This document shows positions 1 through 9,249 of a DNA stretch of 23,995 nt, piece by piece. Source of the stretch: Acidimicrobiia bacterium. GTDB lineage: Bacteria > Actinomycetota > Acidimicrobiia > Acidimicrobiales > Ilumatobacteraceae. Location: positions 1 through 23,995 of the forward strand of contig JACDGA010000002.1 of assembly GCA_013815505.1 (NCBI GenBank), read 5' to 3'. The position numbers and the translations under genes were made by a program. The notes under the pieces are model-generated. The model did not search any database. It was not told the DNA's origin and saw only the letters and a program-made list of their open reading frames with translations. The number at the start of each line of letters is the position of its first letter. Positions within the stretch are counted from its first letter, which is position 1.

Positions 1-196
1 CGGCGGTCCGATCGAGCCCGGCAGGGCGGCGAACCTCGTGGTGTTCGATCCCGATGAGCGGTGGCAGGTCGTTCCCGGCCGGCTCGCCAGCCGGTCGCGC
101 AACACGCCGTACGTCGGCATCGACCTGCGAGGACGGGTGCGCCACACGTTCTTGCGCGGCGACCACGTCGTCGTCGACGGCGAGGCACGGCGATGA
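1..196 (+). CDS. pyrC: Dihydroorotase, C-terminal end (5' partial)
   Basis: Only the last 64 codons are present; reading from base 2 the frame ends in TGA at 194-196. The visible tail has the ending typical of class I dihydroorotases: PGRAANLVVFDP, then a Trp-containing strand, then SRSRNTPYVG, then GRVRHTFLRG and a final VVVDG. The Ser-Arg-Asn-Thr-Pro-Tyr segment and the closing beta-strands belong to the small domain that packs against the metal-binding barrel; the metal ligands themselves lie upstream of the window. The enzyme cyclises carbamoyl aspartate to dihydroorotate in cytoplasmic pyrimidine synthesis. Its stop overlaps the carA start as ATGA, so the two are probably translationally coupled. 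The identity rests on this tail and on the following carA-carB-pyrD genes. Confidence 0.88.
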   Translation, partial: GGPIEPGRAANLVVFDPDERWQVVPGRLASRSRNTPYVGIDLRGRVRHTFLRGDHVVVDGEARR

Positions 197-1302
197 ACGC
201 GACGGCGAGGCGGGAGGCGGCGCTCGTGCTCGCCGACGGCAGCGTGTTCGAGGGCGAGGCCATCGGCGCTGCGCCACCCGACGGCATCGCCAGCGGTGAG
301 CTCGTGTTCAACACCGTGCTGACCGGTTACCAGGAGGTGCTCACCGACCCGTCGTACGCCGGCCAGATCATCACGTTCACGAACCCGCACATCGGCAACT
401 ACGGCGTCAACGCCGCCGACTTCGAGTCACGACGGCCGTTCTGTCGTGGCCTCGTCGTCCGCGACCTCGCACGACGGCACAGCAACTGGCGCGCCGAGGC
501 GTCGCTCGACGATCTGCTCGAGCGCTACGGCGTGCCGGGCATCGCCGGCATCGACACCCGCCGCCTCACGCGCCTGATCCGAGACACCGGGGCCCTGCCG
601 GGCGCGTTCGGCACGGCGAGCGAGCAGGCGCTGCTCGCCGCCGCAAGGGCCGAACCGGGCACGGACGGCGTCGACCTCGTCGCCGAGGTGACGACACCCG
701 AGCCGTACACGGTGCGGTTCGCCGGTGCGAGCGACGGTCGCCCACTGCGCATCGTCGCCTACGACTACGGCATCAAGCGCACGATCCTGCGCCACCTGGC
801 GCTGATCGGCGAGGTCGAGGTGGTGCCGGCAGCCACAACCGCTGCCGACGTGCTCGGGCGGGAACCCGACGGCGTGTTCCTCTCCAACGGACCCGGCGAT
901 CCCGCCGTCGTGCCGTACGCCGTCGAGGCCGTCGGATCCTTGATCGGCAAGGTGCCCGTGTTCGGGATCTGCCTCGGCCACCAGATCATCGGGCGCGCCG
1001 TCGGCGCCGCGACCGTGAAGCTGCCGTTCGGGCATCACGGCGGCAACCACCCCGTGCGTGAACTGGACACGGGACAGATCGACATCACGAGCCAGAACCA
1101 CAACTTCGCGGTGCACCCCGACCAGCTCGGACGTGCTGAGATCACCCACGTCAACCTCAACGACGGCGTCTGCGAGGGCCTGCGCGTCCCCGGCGAGCGC
1201 GTCTTCAGCGTGCAGCACCACCCGGAAGCGGGCCCAGGGCCGCACGAGGCCGGCCGCCACTTCGACGACTTCGCAACGATGCTGCGGAACGGCGTGAGCT
1301 GA
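193..1302 (+). CDS. carA: Carbamoyl-phosphate synthase small (glutaminase) subunit
   Basis: The 369-residue product releases ammonia from glutamine for the CarB subunit, supplying carbamoyl phosphate for pyrimidines and arginine. The N-terminal half has the CarA-specific domain ([12 protein letters not shown] near residue 40 and [10 protein letters not shown]). The C-terminal half is a class I glutamine amidotransferase with SNGPGDPA, the nucleophile Cys260 in GICLGHQ, and the His343/Glu345 pair in [13 protein letters not shown] chose the ATG at 193 because it overlaps the pyrC stop as ATGA; the frame is open further upstream, but that part is pyrC sequence read in another frame. The gene ends in TGATG shared with carB. 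The length is normal for the family and all catalytic residues are present. Confidence 0.97.
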   Translation: MNATARREAALVLADGSVFEGEAIGAAPPDGIASGELVFNTVLTGYQEVLTDPSYAGQIITFTNPHIGNYGVNAADFESRRPFCRGLVVRDLARRHSNWRAEASLDDLLERYGVPGIAGIDTRRLTRLIRDTGALPGAFGTASEQALLAAARAEPGTDGVDLVAEVTTPEPYTVRFAGASDGRPLRIVAYDYGIKRTILRHLALIGEVEVVPAATTAADVLGREPDGVFLSNGPGDPAVVPYAVEAVGSLIGKVPVFGICLGHQIIGRAVGAATVKLPFGHHGGNHPVRELDTGQIDITSQNHNFAVHPDQLGRAEITHVNLNDGVCEGLRVPGERVFSVQHHPEAGPGPHEAGRHFDDFATMLRNGVS

Positions 1303-4300
1303 TGCCGCGCCGCGACGACCTCGAGTCGATCCTCATCATCGGGTCGGGTCCGATCGTCATCGGCCAGGCGTGCGAGTTCGACTACTCGGGCACGCAGGCG
1401 TGCCGCGCGCTGCGCGACGACGGCTTCCGGGTGATCCTCGCCAACTCCAACCCGGCGACGATCATGACCGATCCCGACTTCGCCGACCGCACGTACGTCG
1501 AACCGCTGACGTGGGAGGTGCTGGCGCGCATCATCGAACGTGAGCGCCCGGACGCCGTGCTGCCAACCCTCGGCGGCCAGACCGGCCTCAACGTCGCGAT
1601 GGACCTCTACCGCCACGGGCTGATCGGCGTCGAGGGCACGCCGGAGATGATCGGTGCCGACGCCGATTCGATCGCAACGGCCGAGGACCGCGAGCTGTTC
1701 AAGAAGGCCATGGTCGAGATCGGCCTCGAAGTGCCCATCTCGGGAATCGCCCACACCGCTGCCGACGCCCGACGCGTCGCCGCCGACATCGGCCTGCCCG
1801 TCATCATCCGTCCTGCGTACATCCTCGGTGGGCGCGGCACCGGCATCGCCCACGACGACGAGTCGTTCGAGCGGCTCGCCGCGGCCGGGATCGCAGCCAG
1901 CCCGATCGGCGAGATCCTGATCGAGCAGTCGATCGCCGGGTGGAAGGAGTTCGAGCTGGAGGTGATGCGCGACCGCGCCGATCACTGCGTCGTCATCTGC
2001 TCGATCGAGAACGTCGACCCGATGGGCGTCCACACCGGCGACTCGATCACCGTCGCGCCAGCCCAGACGCTGACCGACGTCGAGTACCAGCGCATGCGCG
2101 ACGCAGCGTTCGCCTGCATCCGTCGCGTCGGCGTCGAGACGGGAGGCTCCAACGTCCAGTTCGCGCTCGACCCTGCGACGGGTCGCCAAGTCGTGATCGA
2201 GATGAACCCTCGCGTCTCGCGCTCGTCGGCCCTGGCGTCGAAGGCCACCGGCTTCCCGATCGCCAAGATCGCCGCCAAGCTCGCCGTCGGCTACACCCTC
2301 GACGAGATCGAAAACGACATCACGCGCGGGACGTCGGCCTGTTTCGAGCCGGTGATCGACTACGTCGTCACGAAGATCCCACGTTGGGCGTTCGAGAAGC
2401 TGCCCGGCACGTCGGGGATCCTCGGCACCCAGATGCAGTCCGTCGGCGAGGTGATGGCCATCGGTCGCACGTTCCCCGAGAGCCTGCAGAAGGCGCTGCG
2501 CTCGTTGGAGCAGGGCCGCCTCGGACTCAACGCCGACCCCGGCGAGCAGCCGCTCGTCGACATGTCGAGCGACGAACTGCTGGCCGCGATCGCCGTGCCG
2601 ACACCCGAGCGCATCTTTCAGGTCGGCGAGCTGCTGCGCAAGGGCACGTCGCTCGATGCCGTCCACGACGCCTGCAGGATCGACCACTGGTTCCTCGACC
2701 AGATGTTGGCGATCGTCGAGGCGCGATCCGAGATCGAGTCGGCGGGCGGACCCGAGGCGCCGTCACGGGCGACGTGGCGTCGCGTCAAGCGCCTCGGCTA
2801 CTCCGACGCCCAGCTCGCCCACCTCTGGCACACCGATGTCGCTGCCGTGCGCGCCGGCCGGGAGGCGCACGGCGTGTTCCCGACGTACAAGACGGTCGAC
2901 ACGTGCGCCGCCGAGTTCGCCGCCGAGACGCCGTACCACTATTCCACGTGGGAGGACGACAGCGAGGTGCGCCCGTCCGACCGGCCACGGGTGTTGATCC
3001 TCGGATCAGGGCCGAACCGCATCGGTCAGGGAATCGAGTTCGACTACTGCTGCGTACACGCCAGCTTCGCCCTACGCGACGTCGGCTACGAGACCGTGAT
3101 GCTCAACTGCAACCCAGAGACGGTCTCCACGGACTACGACACGTCCGACCGCCTGTACTTCGAGCCGCTGACGCCAGAGGACGTGCACCACGTGATCGCC
3201 GCCGAGACGGCCGCGGCCGGTGGGCGCCCGCCTCGGATCATCGTCTCGCTCGGCGGGCAGACACCGCTCAAGCTGGCGTCGGAGCTGCCCGCCGAGCTCG
3301 TCGCCGGCACCGCAGCCGACTCCATCGACGCAGCAGAAGATCGTGAGCGCTGGAGTGCCCTGTGCCGCGAGCTGTGGATCCCCCAGCCGCCGGGTGGCAC
3401 GGCGACCGACATCGAAGAGGCGCTCTCGATCGTCGACGAGATCGGCTTCCCCGTCCTCGTGCGTCCGTCGTACGTGCTCGGCGGGCGGGCGATGCAGATC
3501 GTCCACGATCGCACCGAGCTCACTCGGGCGATGGCAGAGCTCGCCGGCTTCGGCAGCCTCGGTCGCGAGGGCGGGCTGTCGTCGGAGCGTCCCGTGCTGA
3601 TCGACCGCTTCCTCGACGAGGCGGTGGAGGTCGACGTCGACGCCGTTCGCGATCACACCGGCGACGTGTACATCGGCGGCGTGATGGAGCACGTCGAGGA
3701 GGCCGGCGTGCACTCCGGTGACTCCGCCTGCGCGATCCCGCCGCAAACGCTGACGCCGTGGGTCGTCGAGGTCATCGAGGCCTACGTCACCGCCATCGCC
3801 GACCGCCTCGACGTGCGCGGCCTCGTCAACGTGCAGTTCGCCGTCACCGGCACGACGGTGTACGTCATCGAGGCCAACCCTCGTGCCAGCAGGACCGTGC
3901 CGTTCGTCGCCAAGGCAACTGGCGTTCCACTCGCCAAGGTCGCGACCCGGGTGATGCTCGGCGCGACGCTCGACGAGCTGCGAGCCGAAGGGCTACTCGC
4001 CCCCCACCCGAGCGATCACGGCCTGGTGGCGGTGAAGGAGGCGGTGCTGCCGTTCAACCGGTTCCCCGAGGTCGACCCGGCACTCGGTCCCGAGATGCGG
4101 TCGACGGGCGAGGTGATGGGTATCGACGTGACGTTCGCGCGCGCCTTCTACAAGGCCGAGCTCGCCGCCGGCACGGTGCTGCCGACCGAGGGGACGGTGT
4201 TCATGAGCCTCGCCGACCCCGAGAAGCCCGCCGGGATCGTCGTCGCCAAGGCGCTGGCGCGACTCGGGCTCGGCCTCGTCGCAACTCGCGGCACGGCCGA

Positions 4301-4595
4301 CTACCTGGCACGGTTCGGTCAGCAGGTCGACGAGGTGCTCGCCAAGGTGAGCGAGGGCGCTGGCAAGACGGCGGTCGACATGATCGCCGCCGGCAACGTC
4401 AGCTTCGTCATCAACACTCCCCACGGTGGTGTCGGCCGCTCGGACGGCGAACACATCCGCAAGGCGGCGAGCCTGCACAGCGTGGCGTGCGTGACGACGA
4501 TCGACGCCGCACTCGCGGCGGTCAACGGTCTCGCCGCGCAACGGATCGAGCCGATGCAGGTGCGCTCGTTGCAGGAGATGTGGAGCCGGCCGTGA
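1302..4595 (+). CDS. carB: Carbamoyl-phosphate synthase large subunit
   Basis: The 1097-residue product uses two ATP, bicarbonate and the ammonia from CarA to make carbamoyl phosphate. The sequence shows the expected internal duplication. The first half begins with [19 protein letters not shown] near residue 10 and contains an ATP-grasp domain with ILGGRGTGI. The second begins with [18 protein letters not shown] near residue 562 and has [11 protein letters not shown]-terminal methylglyoxal-synthase-like allosteric domain (about residues 950-1090, with [11 protein letters not shown] and VINTPHGG) is where effectors such as UMP or ornithine bind in known homologues. The start ATG overlaps the carA stop by one base. 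The end overlaps the pyrD GTG start as GTGA. Nothing looks truncated. Confidence 0.97.
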   Translation: MPRRDDLESILIIGSGPIVIGQACEFDYSGTQACRALRDDGFRVILANSNPATIMTDPDFADRTYVEPLTWEVLARIIERERPDAVLPTLGGQTGLNVAMDLYRHGLIGVEGTPEMIGADADSIATAEDRELFKKAMVEIGLEVPISGIAHTAADARRVAADIGLPVIIRPAYILGGRGTGIAHDDESFERLAAAGIAASPIGEILIEQSIAGWKEFELEVMRDRADHCVVICSIENVDPMGVHTGDSITVAPAQTLTDVEYQRMRDAAFACIRRVGVETGGSNVQFALDPATGRQVVIEMNPRVSRSSALASKATGFPIAKIAAKLAVGYTLDEIENDITRGTSACFEPVIDYVVTKIPRWAFEKLPGTSGILGTQMQSVGEVMAIGRTFPESLQKALRSLEQGRLGLNADPGEQPLVDMSSDELLAAIAVPTPERIFQVGELLRKGTSLDAVHDACRIDHWFLDQMLAIVEARSEIESAGGPEAPSRATWRRVKRLGYSDAQLAHLWHTDVAAVRAGREAHGVFPTYKTVDTCAAEFAAETPYHYSTWEDDSEVRPSDRPRVLILGSGPNRIGQGIEFDYCCVHASFALRDVGYETVMLNCNPETVSTDYDTSDRLYFEPLTPEDVHHVIAAETAAAGGRPPRIIVSLGGQTPLKLASELPAELVAGTAADSIDAAEDRERWSALCRELWIPQPPGGTATDIEEALSIVDEIGFPVLVRPSYVLGGRAMQIVHDRTELTRAMAELAGFGSLGREGGLSSERPVLIDRFLDEAVEVDVDAVRDHTGDVYIGGVMEHVEEAGVHSGDSACAIPPQTLTPWVVEVIEAYVTAIADRLDVRGLVNVQFAVTGTTVYVIEANPRASRTVPFVAKATGVPLAKVATRVMLGATLDELRAEGLLAPHPSDHGLVAVKEAVLPFNRFPEVDPALGPEMRSTGEVMGIDVTFARAFYKAELAAGTVLPTEGTVFMSLADPEKPAGIVVAKALARLGLGLVATRGTADYLARFGQQVDEVLAKVSEGAGKTAVDMIAAGNVSFVINTPHGGVGRSDGEHIRKAASLHSVACVTTIDAALAAVNGLAAQRIEPMQVRSLQEMWSRP

Positions 4596-5467
4596 CCGCC
4601 GCCGGGCCCGCTGCCGTCACGGTGGGATCGGTGACCTTGCGGAACGCCGTCATGACGGCATCGGGTACTGCCGGCTACGGGCTCGAGTTGTCGCCGTACC
4701 TCGACCTCGCCACACTCGGCGCGTTCGTCACGAAGTCGCTCGCTGCGTTCGAGTGGGCGGGCAACCCGGCGCCGCGGCTGCACCCGACGACGTCGGGCAT
4801 GCTCAACGCCGTCGGTCTGCAAGGACCCGGCATCGCGGCGTGGATGTCGGAGGGCCTGCCTCAGCTGGAGCGCGCCGGCGTCACGGTCGTCGCCAGCATC
4901 TGGGGTCGCAGCGTCGACGAGTACCGGGCGGCGGCCGACCTGCTCGCCGCAGCCCCGCCGTGCGTCGTCGCCGTCGAGGTGAACCTGTCGTGCCCCAACC
5001 TGGAGGGGCGTTCAGCGATGTTCGCCCACGACGCCACGCTCGCCGGCGAGGTGATCGAGGCGACCGCGGCATGCGGTCGTCCACGCTGGGCGAAGCTGAG
5101 CGCCAACACGGACCGGATCGTTGACATCGCTGGCGCGGTGGCCGACGCGGGGGCGGAAGCGGTGACGTGCATCAACACGATGCTGGCGATGGCGTACGAC
5201 CCGGCGACCAAACGTCCCGTGCTCGGTGCGGGCGGCGGCGGACTGTCGGGACCGGCGATCCACCCCATCGCCGTACGAGCGGTGCACGATGTCGCAATCG
5301 CCCATCCGGCGCTGCCGATTGTCGGGGTCGGTGGCGTGCGCAGCGGTTGGGACGCACACGAGCTGATGCTCGCTGGCGCCGTCGCCGTGCAGGTCGGGAC
5401 GGCCACGTTCGCCGATCCGCGTGCGCCGGCACGTGTCCGTCGCGAGCTCAGCGCGCTCGTGCGGTGA
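4592..5467 (+). CDS. pyrD: Dihydroorotate dehydrogenase, class 1B-like catalytic subunit
   Basis: The 291-residue FMN enzyme oxidises dihydroorotate to orotate. The N-terminal segment [16 protein letters not shown] followed by [13 protein letters not shown] resembles class 1B (PyrDB) enzymes. NLSCPN (131-136) carries the class 1 catalytic Cys134, and Lys48 lies in the FMN-contacting [21 protein letters not shown] followed by VQVGTA is the C-terminal FMN phosphate loop. The GTG at 4592 is chosen because it overlaps the carB stop; another in-frame GTG lies at 4580. Class 1B enzymes normally work with the iron-sulfur/FAD subunit PyrK, but no pyrK adjoins here, so the electron acceptor is open. 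pyrF is also absent from this window. Confidence 0.92.
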   Translation: MTAAGPAAVTVGSVTLRNAVMTASGTAGYGLELSPYLDLATLGAFVTKSLAAFEWAGNPAPRLHPTTSGMLNAVGLQGPGIAAWMSEGLPQLERAGVTVVASIWGRSVDEYRAAADLLAAAPPCVVAVEVNLSCPNLEGRSAMFAHDATLAGEVIEATAACGRPRWAKLSANTDRIVDIAGAVADAGAEAVTCINTMLAMAYDPATKRPVLGAGGGGLSGPAIHPIAVRAVHDVAIAHPALPIVGVGGVRSGWDAHELMLAGAVAVQVGTATFADPRAPARVRRELSALVR

Positions 5468-5513
5468 GCCTCCGTGCCTGGTGGGATCACGCAACGGGTC
5501 GAGACGTGCGCGC

Positions 5514-5519
5514 TACCGT
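5514..5519 (+). promoter_or_regulatory. Candidate -10 box for a leaderless mihF transcript
   Basis: TACCGT lies in the 58-bp gap after pyrD and ends 6 nt before the mihF ATG. A transcript starting at the usual distance would begin at or very near the start codon. No clear -35 box is visible. The same layout occurs before def, hisG and the DUF1844-type gene. This would separate the mihF group from the pyrimidine operon. Confidence 0.45.
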
Positions 5520-5525
5520 GACGAG

Positions 5526-5837
5526 ATGGCAACACCTCCACAGTTGACACCGGAGCAGCGGACCGCGGCCTTGGCGAAGGCCGCAGAGGCCCGCGCCGCG
5601 AGGGCGGAGATCAAGCAGCGACTGAAGATGGGGTCGATCACCCTGCAGGACGCGCTTGCCTCCGAGGACAAGAACATGGCCAAGCTCAAGGTCGTGTCGC
5701 TGCTCGAGTCGCTTCCCGGCGTCGGCAAGGTGAAGGCCCGCAAGCTGATGGAAGAGCTCGAGATCTCCGACAACCGTCGCGTGCAGGGGCTCGGCTCGAA
5801 GCAACGCCAGGCGCTCCTCGATGCGCTGAGTGGCTGA
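5526..5837 (+). CDS. mihF: Actinobacterial integration host factor (mIHF)
   Basis: The 103-residue DNA-binding nucleoid protein belongs to the actinobacterial family that is unrelated to proteobacterial IHF. It starts with a charged helix (LTPEQRTAALAKAAEARAAR, residues 7-26), followed by the well-conserved KMGSITLQDAL and a helix-turn-helix-like core LPGVGKVKARKLMEELEI (63-80), ending with LGSKQRQALL. The ATG at 5526 gives the family length of about 105; the frame extends further upstream but into sequence with no family resemblance. Mycobacteria have the same order mihF-gmk-rpoZ-coaBC-metK. The gene overlaps gmk by 8 nt. In mycobacteria and Streptomyces the protein is essential or important for nucleoid compaction; the same role here is inferred. 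Confidence 0.95.
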   Translation: MATPPQLTPEQRTAALAKAAEARAARAEIKQRLKMGSITLQDALASEDKNMAKLKVVSLLESLPGVGKVKARKLMEELEISDNRRVQGLGSKQRQALLDALSG

Positions 5838-6396
5838 CCGGCCGACGTCGCTCATCATCGTGGTGTCCGGCCCGGGCGGGGTCGGCAAGGGCACCATCGT
5901 CGATGCGCTCGTGCAGCGCGACCCGCAGCTGTGGCTGAGCAGGTCGTGGACGACGCGCGCGCAGCGGCCCGGCGAGCCCGACGACGCCTACCGCTTCACC
6001 GACGTCGCAGAGTTCGAGCGCGGCATCGAGACGGGCGGCCTGCTGGAGTGGACAGAGTTCCTCGGCAACTACTACGGCACGCCGGCGCCCGACTTCGGCT
6101 CGCTTGACGATCTCGACAAGGACCTGCTGCTCGAGATCGAGCTCGACGGGGCACAACAGGTGAAGAACCGGCATCCCGACGCGCTGCTGATCTTCGTCCT
6201 CCCGCCGTCGCGAGCCGAACAGGAGCGGCGGTTGCGCGGGCGCGGTGATGCCGACCATCGGGTGCAGGCGCGCTTGCGCAAGGCCGAGCTGGAGGAGCAG
6301 GTGGGGCTGCGCGTCGCCGACCACGTCGTCGTCAACGACACGATCGAGTCGACCGTCGACGAGCTGGCGTCCCTGATAGAAGCGGCGCGTCGCTGA
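5830..6396 (+). CDS. gmk: Guanylate kinase
   Basis: The 188-residue product phosphorylates GMP to GDP with ATP. The P-loop is SGPGGVGKGT (residues 13-22, Lys20), with Gly where most family members have Ser. It is followed by the GMP-binding segment with TTRAQRPGEPDDAYRF, then YYGTP, then LLLEIELDGAQQVK, and the Arg-rich lid RRLRGRGDADHRVQARL. The GTG start at 5830 lies 8 nt inside the end of mihF, and the frame gives a complete kinase from there. The C-terminal VVNDTIESTVDEL is the usual ending. The position before rpoZ is conserved across many bacteria. Confidence 0.95.
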   Translation: MADRPTSLIIVVSGPGGVGKGTIVDALVQRDPQLWLSRSWTTRAQRPGEPDDAYRFTDVAEFERGIETGGLLEWTEFLGNYYGTPAPDFGSLDDLDKDLLLEIELDGAQQVKNRHPDALLIFVLPPSRAEQERRLRGRGDADHRVQARLRKAELEEQVGLRVADHVVVNDTIESTVDELASLIEAARR

Positions 6397-6424
6397 CACC
6401 CCCGGAACGATGGCCAGATCCCGG

Positions 6425-6430
6425 TAGGAT
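6425..6430 (+). promoter_or_regulatory. Candidate -10 box upstream of rpoZ
   Basis: TAGGAT lies in the 94-bp gmk-rpoZ gap, 60 nt before the rpoZ ATG, and resembles the actinobacterial TANNNT element. No convincing -35 is seen at 16-19 nt. If used, it would give an untranslated leader of roughly 54 nt that begins with the hairpin at 6436-6455. Confidence 0.35.
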
Positions 6431-6435
6431 TGGGT

Positions 6436-6455
6436 CCCGCCGCATACGCGGTGGG
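6436..6455 (+). other. 8-bp hairpin at the start of the rpoZ leader
   Basis: CCCGCCGC and GCGGTGGG pair over 8 bp (one G-U) around an ATAC tetraloop. No T-run follows, so it does not look like a classical terminator for gmk. It may stabilise the 5' end of an rpoZ transcript. Confidence 0.4.
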
Positions 6456-6490
6456 GCAATCGACGACGCGACGAGAGGGCTGTACCGCAC

Positions 6491-6799
6491 ATGGAGCGAA
6501 CGCACGACACGATGGTGACGCCCGGCATCGAAGAGCTGCTGGGACGCGTCGATTCCAAGTTCGGGCTCGTCACGCTCGCCGCCCGACGCGCCCGTCACAT
6601 CAACGCCTACTTCAACCAGCTCGGCGAGGGACTCGGTCACATGGTGCCCCCGCAGGTGTCGTCGGTGTCGCGCAAGCCGCTCAGCATCGCGTTCGAGGAG
6701 ATCTCGGCCGACAAGATCGAGTGGGCCGAGCTGCCTGAGGTGACCGAGGACGACGACGAGCAGGTGCCTGAAGGCGCCGCAGAGCTCGACCCCGCCTGA
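6491..6799 (+). CDS. rpoZ: RNA polymerase omega subunit
   Basis: The 102-residue product assists assembly of RNA polymerase by holding the beta' subunit. The family signature is clear: PGIEELLGRVDSKFGLVTLA, then ARRARHINAYFNQLGEGLG, then the C-terminal KPLSIAFEEISADKI, which is the strand conserved in actinobacterial omega. An acidic tail (EVTEDDDEQVPEG) follows. The ATG at 6491 gives MERTHDTMVTPGIEELL; an internal ATG at 6512 (MVTPGIEELL) is an alternative, since family conservation begins there. A GAGAGGG lies about 11 nt before the first ATG. It is followed after 10 nt by coaBC, as in mycobacteria. Confidence 0.93.
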   Translation: MERTHDTMVTPGIEELLGRVDSKFGLVTLAARRARHINAYFNQLGEGLGHMVPPQVSSVSRKPLSIAFEEISADKIEWAELPEVTEDDDEQVPEGAAELDPA

Positions 6800-6809
6800 G
6801 GCTGCGCTG

Positions 6810-8033
6810 TTGGCCGCACTCGCCGGACGCCGCATCGTGCTCGGCGTCTCGGGCGGGATCGCCGCCTACAAGTCGGTCGAGGTGCTCCGCCGTCTGCGTG
6901 ACGAGGGCGCCCACGTCGTCCCGGTGATGACGCAGGCCGCGCACCACTTCATCGGCGCCACCACGCTGAGCGCACTTGCCAGCGAACCTGTCCGCACGAG
7001 CATGTGGGACGGCGGGCCAGACCCCATCCCGCACACCCGTCTCGGCCAGCAGGCCGACCTCGTGGTCGTCGCACCGGCCACCGCCCGCGTGATCGGCGCC
7101 TACGCCAACGGGCTGAGCACCGATCTGCTCACCAACACGTTGATCGCCACCCGCGCCCCTGTGGTGCTCGCGCCGGCGATGCACGCCGAGATGTGGGTGC
7201 ACGCGGCGGTCGCAGACAACGTTGCAACCCTGCGGCGCAGGGGCGTGACGATCGTCGGTCCGGGTGTCGGCCGCCTCGCCGGCGGCGACTCGGGCGTCGG
7301 GCGGATGGCCGATCCCGCCGACATCGTGGAGGTTGTCGTCGACGTGCTCGCGCCCGGTGGTGCCGGCGACGCGCCAGGGTCTCGGGCGATGAACGGGCTG
7401 CGGGTGCTCGTCACGGCCGGCGGCACGCGTGAGCCGATCGATCCGGTGCGCGTCATCGCCAACCGCAGCTCGGGCAAGCAGGGCCACGCCATCGCCGCCG
7501 AGGCGGTCGCTCGTGGCGCCACGGTGACGCTCGTGACGACCGTCGATCTCGAACCGCCGTCGGCGGCCGACGTCGTGCGCGTCGAGACGTCGGCCGAGAT
7601 GGCCGAGGCGGTGGGTCGGCTCGCGCCAGACCACGACATCGTCGTGATGGCCGCCGCTGTGGCCGACTTCCGGCCCGTGACGACCGCCACCGACAAGCTG
7701 AAGAAGGCGGACGGTGTGCCCCAGATCGTGCTCGAACCGACCGAGGACATCGTCGCCGGACTGGCTACCGCCCGCCGCGACGATCAGACCATCGTCGGGT
7801 TCGCCGCCGAGACGTCGGACCTCGTGGAGAACGCCACGAAGAAGCTCGAATCCAAGCGGCTCGACGTCATCGTGGCCAACGACGTGAGCGCACCCGGCGC
7901 CGGTTTCGCGCACGATACGAACGCCGTGACCATCATCTCGAAGGGCGGCCGAACCGTTAGCGTGTCGCTGGCCGACAAACGGACCATCGCCGCGCACGTG
8001 CTCGAGGCGATCCTCGACGTGCGCTCCCACTGA
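6810..8033 (+). CDS. coaBC: Bifunctional phosphopantothenoylcysteine decarboxylase / phosphopantothenate-cysteine ligase
   Basis: This 407-residue protein carries out two steps of coenzyme A synthesis. The N-terminal flavin (HFCD) domain, CoaC, has [13 protein letters not shown] (12-24) and catalytic His75 in PHTRLG. The C-terminal CoaB domain starts near residue 196 with [18 protein letters not shown] and has [18 protein letters not shown], and the Lys-rich DKLKK (295-299). Two residues needed in the E. coli CoaC are different here: the PAMN Asn125 is His (PAMHAEMW) and Cys158 is Gly (LAGGD). From memory, other actinobacteria share the PAMH form. The start is TTG at 6810, 10 nt after rpoZ; no ATG or GTG fits better. 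Confidence 0.94.
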   Translation: MAALAGRRIVLGVSGGIAAYKSVEVLRRLRDEGAHVVPVMTQAAHHFIGATTLSALASEPVRTSMWDGGPDPIPHTRLGQQADLVVVAPATARVIGAYANGLSTDLLTNTLIATRAPVVLAPAMHAEMWVHAAVADNVATLRRRGVTIVGPGVGRLAGGDSGVGRMADPADIVEVVVDVLAPGGAGDAPGSRAMNGLRVLVTAGGTREPIDPVRVIANRSSGKQGHAIAAEAVARGATVTLVTTVDLEPPSAADVVRVETSAEMAEAVGRLAPDHDIVVMAAAVADFRPVTTATDKLKKADGVPQIVLEPTEDIVAGLATARRDDQTIVGFAAETSDLVENATKKLESKRLDVIVANDVSAPGAGFAHDTNAVTIISKGGRTVSVSLADKRTIAAHVLEAILDVRSH

Positions 8034-8061
8034 GCAACCCCCACCACATCTGGAGACTCCC

Positions 8062-9249
8062 GTGCCCCGTTGGACATTCACCTCCGAGAGCGTGACCGAA
8101 GGTCACCCCGACAAGATGGCCGATCAGATCAGTGACGCGGTCCTCGACGCGATCATCGCCGAGGACCCTCACGGTCGGGTGGCGTGCGAGACGTTGCTCA
8201 CCACAGGGCTCTGCGTCATCGCCGGTGAGGTGACGACCAACGCGTACGTCGACATCCCCAAGCTCGCTCGTGAGACGATCAACGACATCGGCTACGACAA
8301 CCCGCTGTTCGGCTTCGACGGCAAGACGTGCGGCGTGATCGTCTCGATCGACGAGCAGAGCCCCGACATCGCCCAGGGCGTCGACAGCAGCGAGGAACTG
8401 CGCGGGGGCAAGGGTGGCGAGGACCAGCTCAACGCACAGGGCGCTGGCGACCAGGGGATGATGTTCGGCTACGCCTGCACCGAGACCGACGACCTGATGC
8501 CGCTGCCGATCTGGACGGCCCATCGCCTGGCCGAGCGGCTCGCCGAGGTGCGCAAGTCCGGTGCGCTGCCGTACCTGCGGCCAGATGGCAAGACTCAGGT
8601 CACGTTCGAGTACGAGGACGGTGTGCCCGTCGCGCTGAAGGCGGTGCTCGTGTCGACCCAGCACCAAGACGGCGTCGATCGTGACTCCGTGATCCGGCCG
8701 GACCTGATCGAGCAGGTGATCACCCCGGTCATTCCCGAGCGGTTCGCTGACGACGATTACGCCGTGTACATCAATCCCACCGGCAACTTCGTGCTCGGCG
8801 GGCCGCACGCCGACGCCGGCTTGACGGGCCGCAAGATCATCGTCGACACGTACGGCGGGATGGGACGCCACGGCGGCGGCGCGTTCAGCGGCAAGGACCC
8901 GAGCAAGGTCGACCGCTCCGGTGCGTACGCCGCAAGGTGGGTCGCCAAGCACGTCGTCGCTTCTGGCGCAGCGCAGCGCTGCGAGGTGCAGGTCGCCTAC
9001 GCGATCGGCATGGCGCAGCCCGTGAGCATCCTCGTCGAGACGTTCGGCACGCACACCGTCGAGCCAGAAATCATCGAGAAGGGCGTCCGCGAGGTGTTCG
9101 ACCTCCGGCCGGGCGCGATCGTGCGGGATCTGAATCTGCTCCAGCCGATCTACCGCAAGACGGCCGCATACGGTCACTTCGGCCGCAGCGGCTTCCCGTG
9201 GGAGAACACGAGCCGCCTCGCCGACTTCTCGTCGGCGATCGGCGTGTGA
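8062..9249 (+). CDS. metK: S-adenosylmethionine synthetase
   Basis: The 395-residue product makes SAM from methionine and ATP. Signature motifs are all present: [13 protein letters not shown] at residues 6-18 with the catalytic His15, the [12 protein letters not shown] signature, and the phosphate-loop signature [16 protein letters not shown]. The C-terminal end [10 protein letters not shown] is also typical. The GTG at 8062 has GGAG 6 nt upstream and gives the standard N-terminus. The gap from coaBC is only 28 bp and holds no SAM riboswitch. The last codons overlap the priA start as GTGTGA. MetK next to coaBC and priA is the common actinobacterial order. Confidence 0.97.
   Translation: MPRWTFTSESVTEGHPDKMADQISDAVLDAIIAEDPHGRVACETLLTTGLCVIAGEVTTNAYVDIPKLARETINDIGYDNPLFGFDGKTCGVIVSIDEQSPDIAQGVDSSEELRGGKGGEDQLNAQGAGDQGMMFGYACTETDDLMPLPIWTAHRLAERLAEVRKSGALPYLRPDGKTQVTFEYEDGVPVALKAVLVSTQHQDGVDRDSVIRPDLIEQVITPVIPERFADDDYAVYINPTGNFVLGGPHADAGLTGRKIIVDTYGGMGRHGGGAFSGKDPSKVDRSGAYAARWVAKHVVASGAAQRCEVQVAYAIGMAQPVSILVETFGTHTVEPEIIEKGVREVFDLRPGAIVRDLNLLQPIYRKTAAYGHFGRSGFPWENTSRLADFSSAIGV

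Noticed and set aside
1035..2687. Long minus-strand open frame (550 codons) opposite carA/carB
   Set aside because: It is antisense to two fully conserved genes, has low-complexity Arg/Asp/Val composition and no recognisable domain; long antisense frames are expected at this GC content.
8034..8061. SAM riboswitch before metK
   Set aside because: The coaBC-metK gap is only 28 bp and holds little more than a ribosome-binding site.
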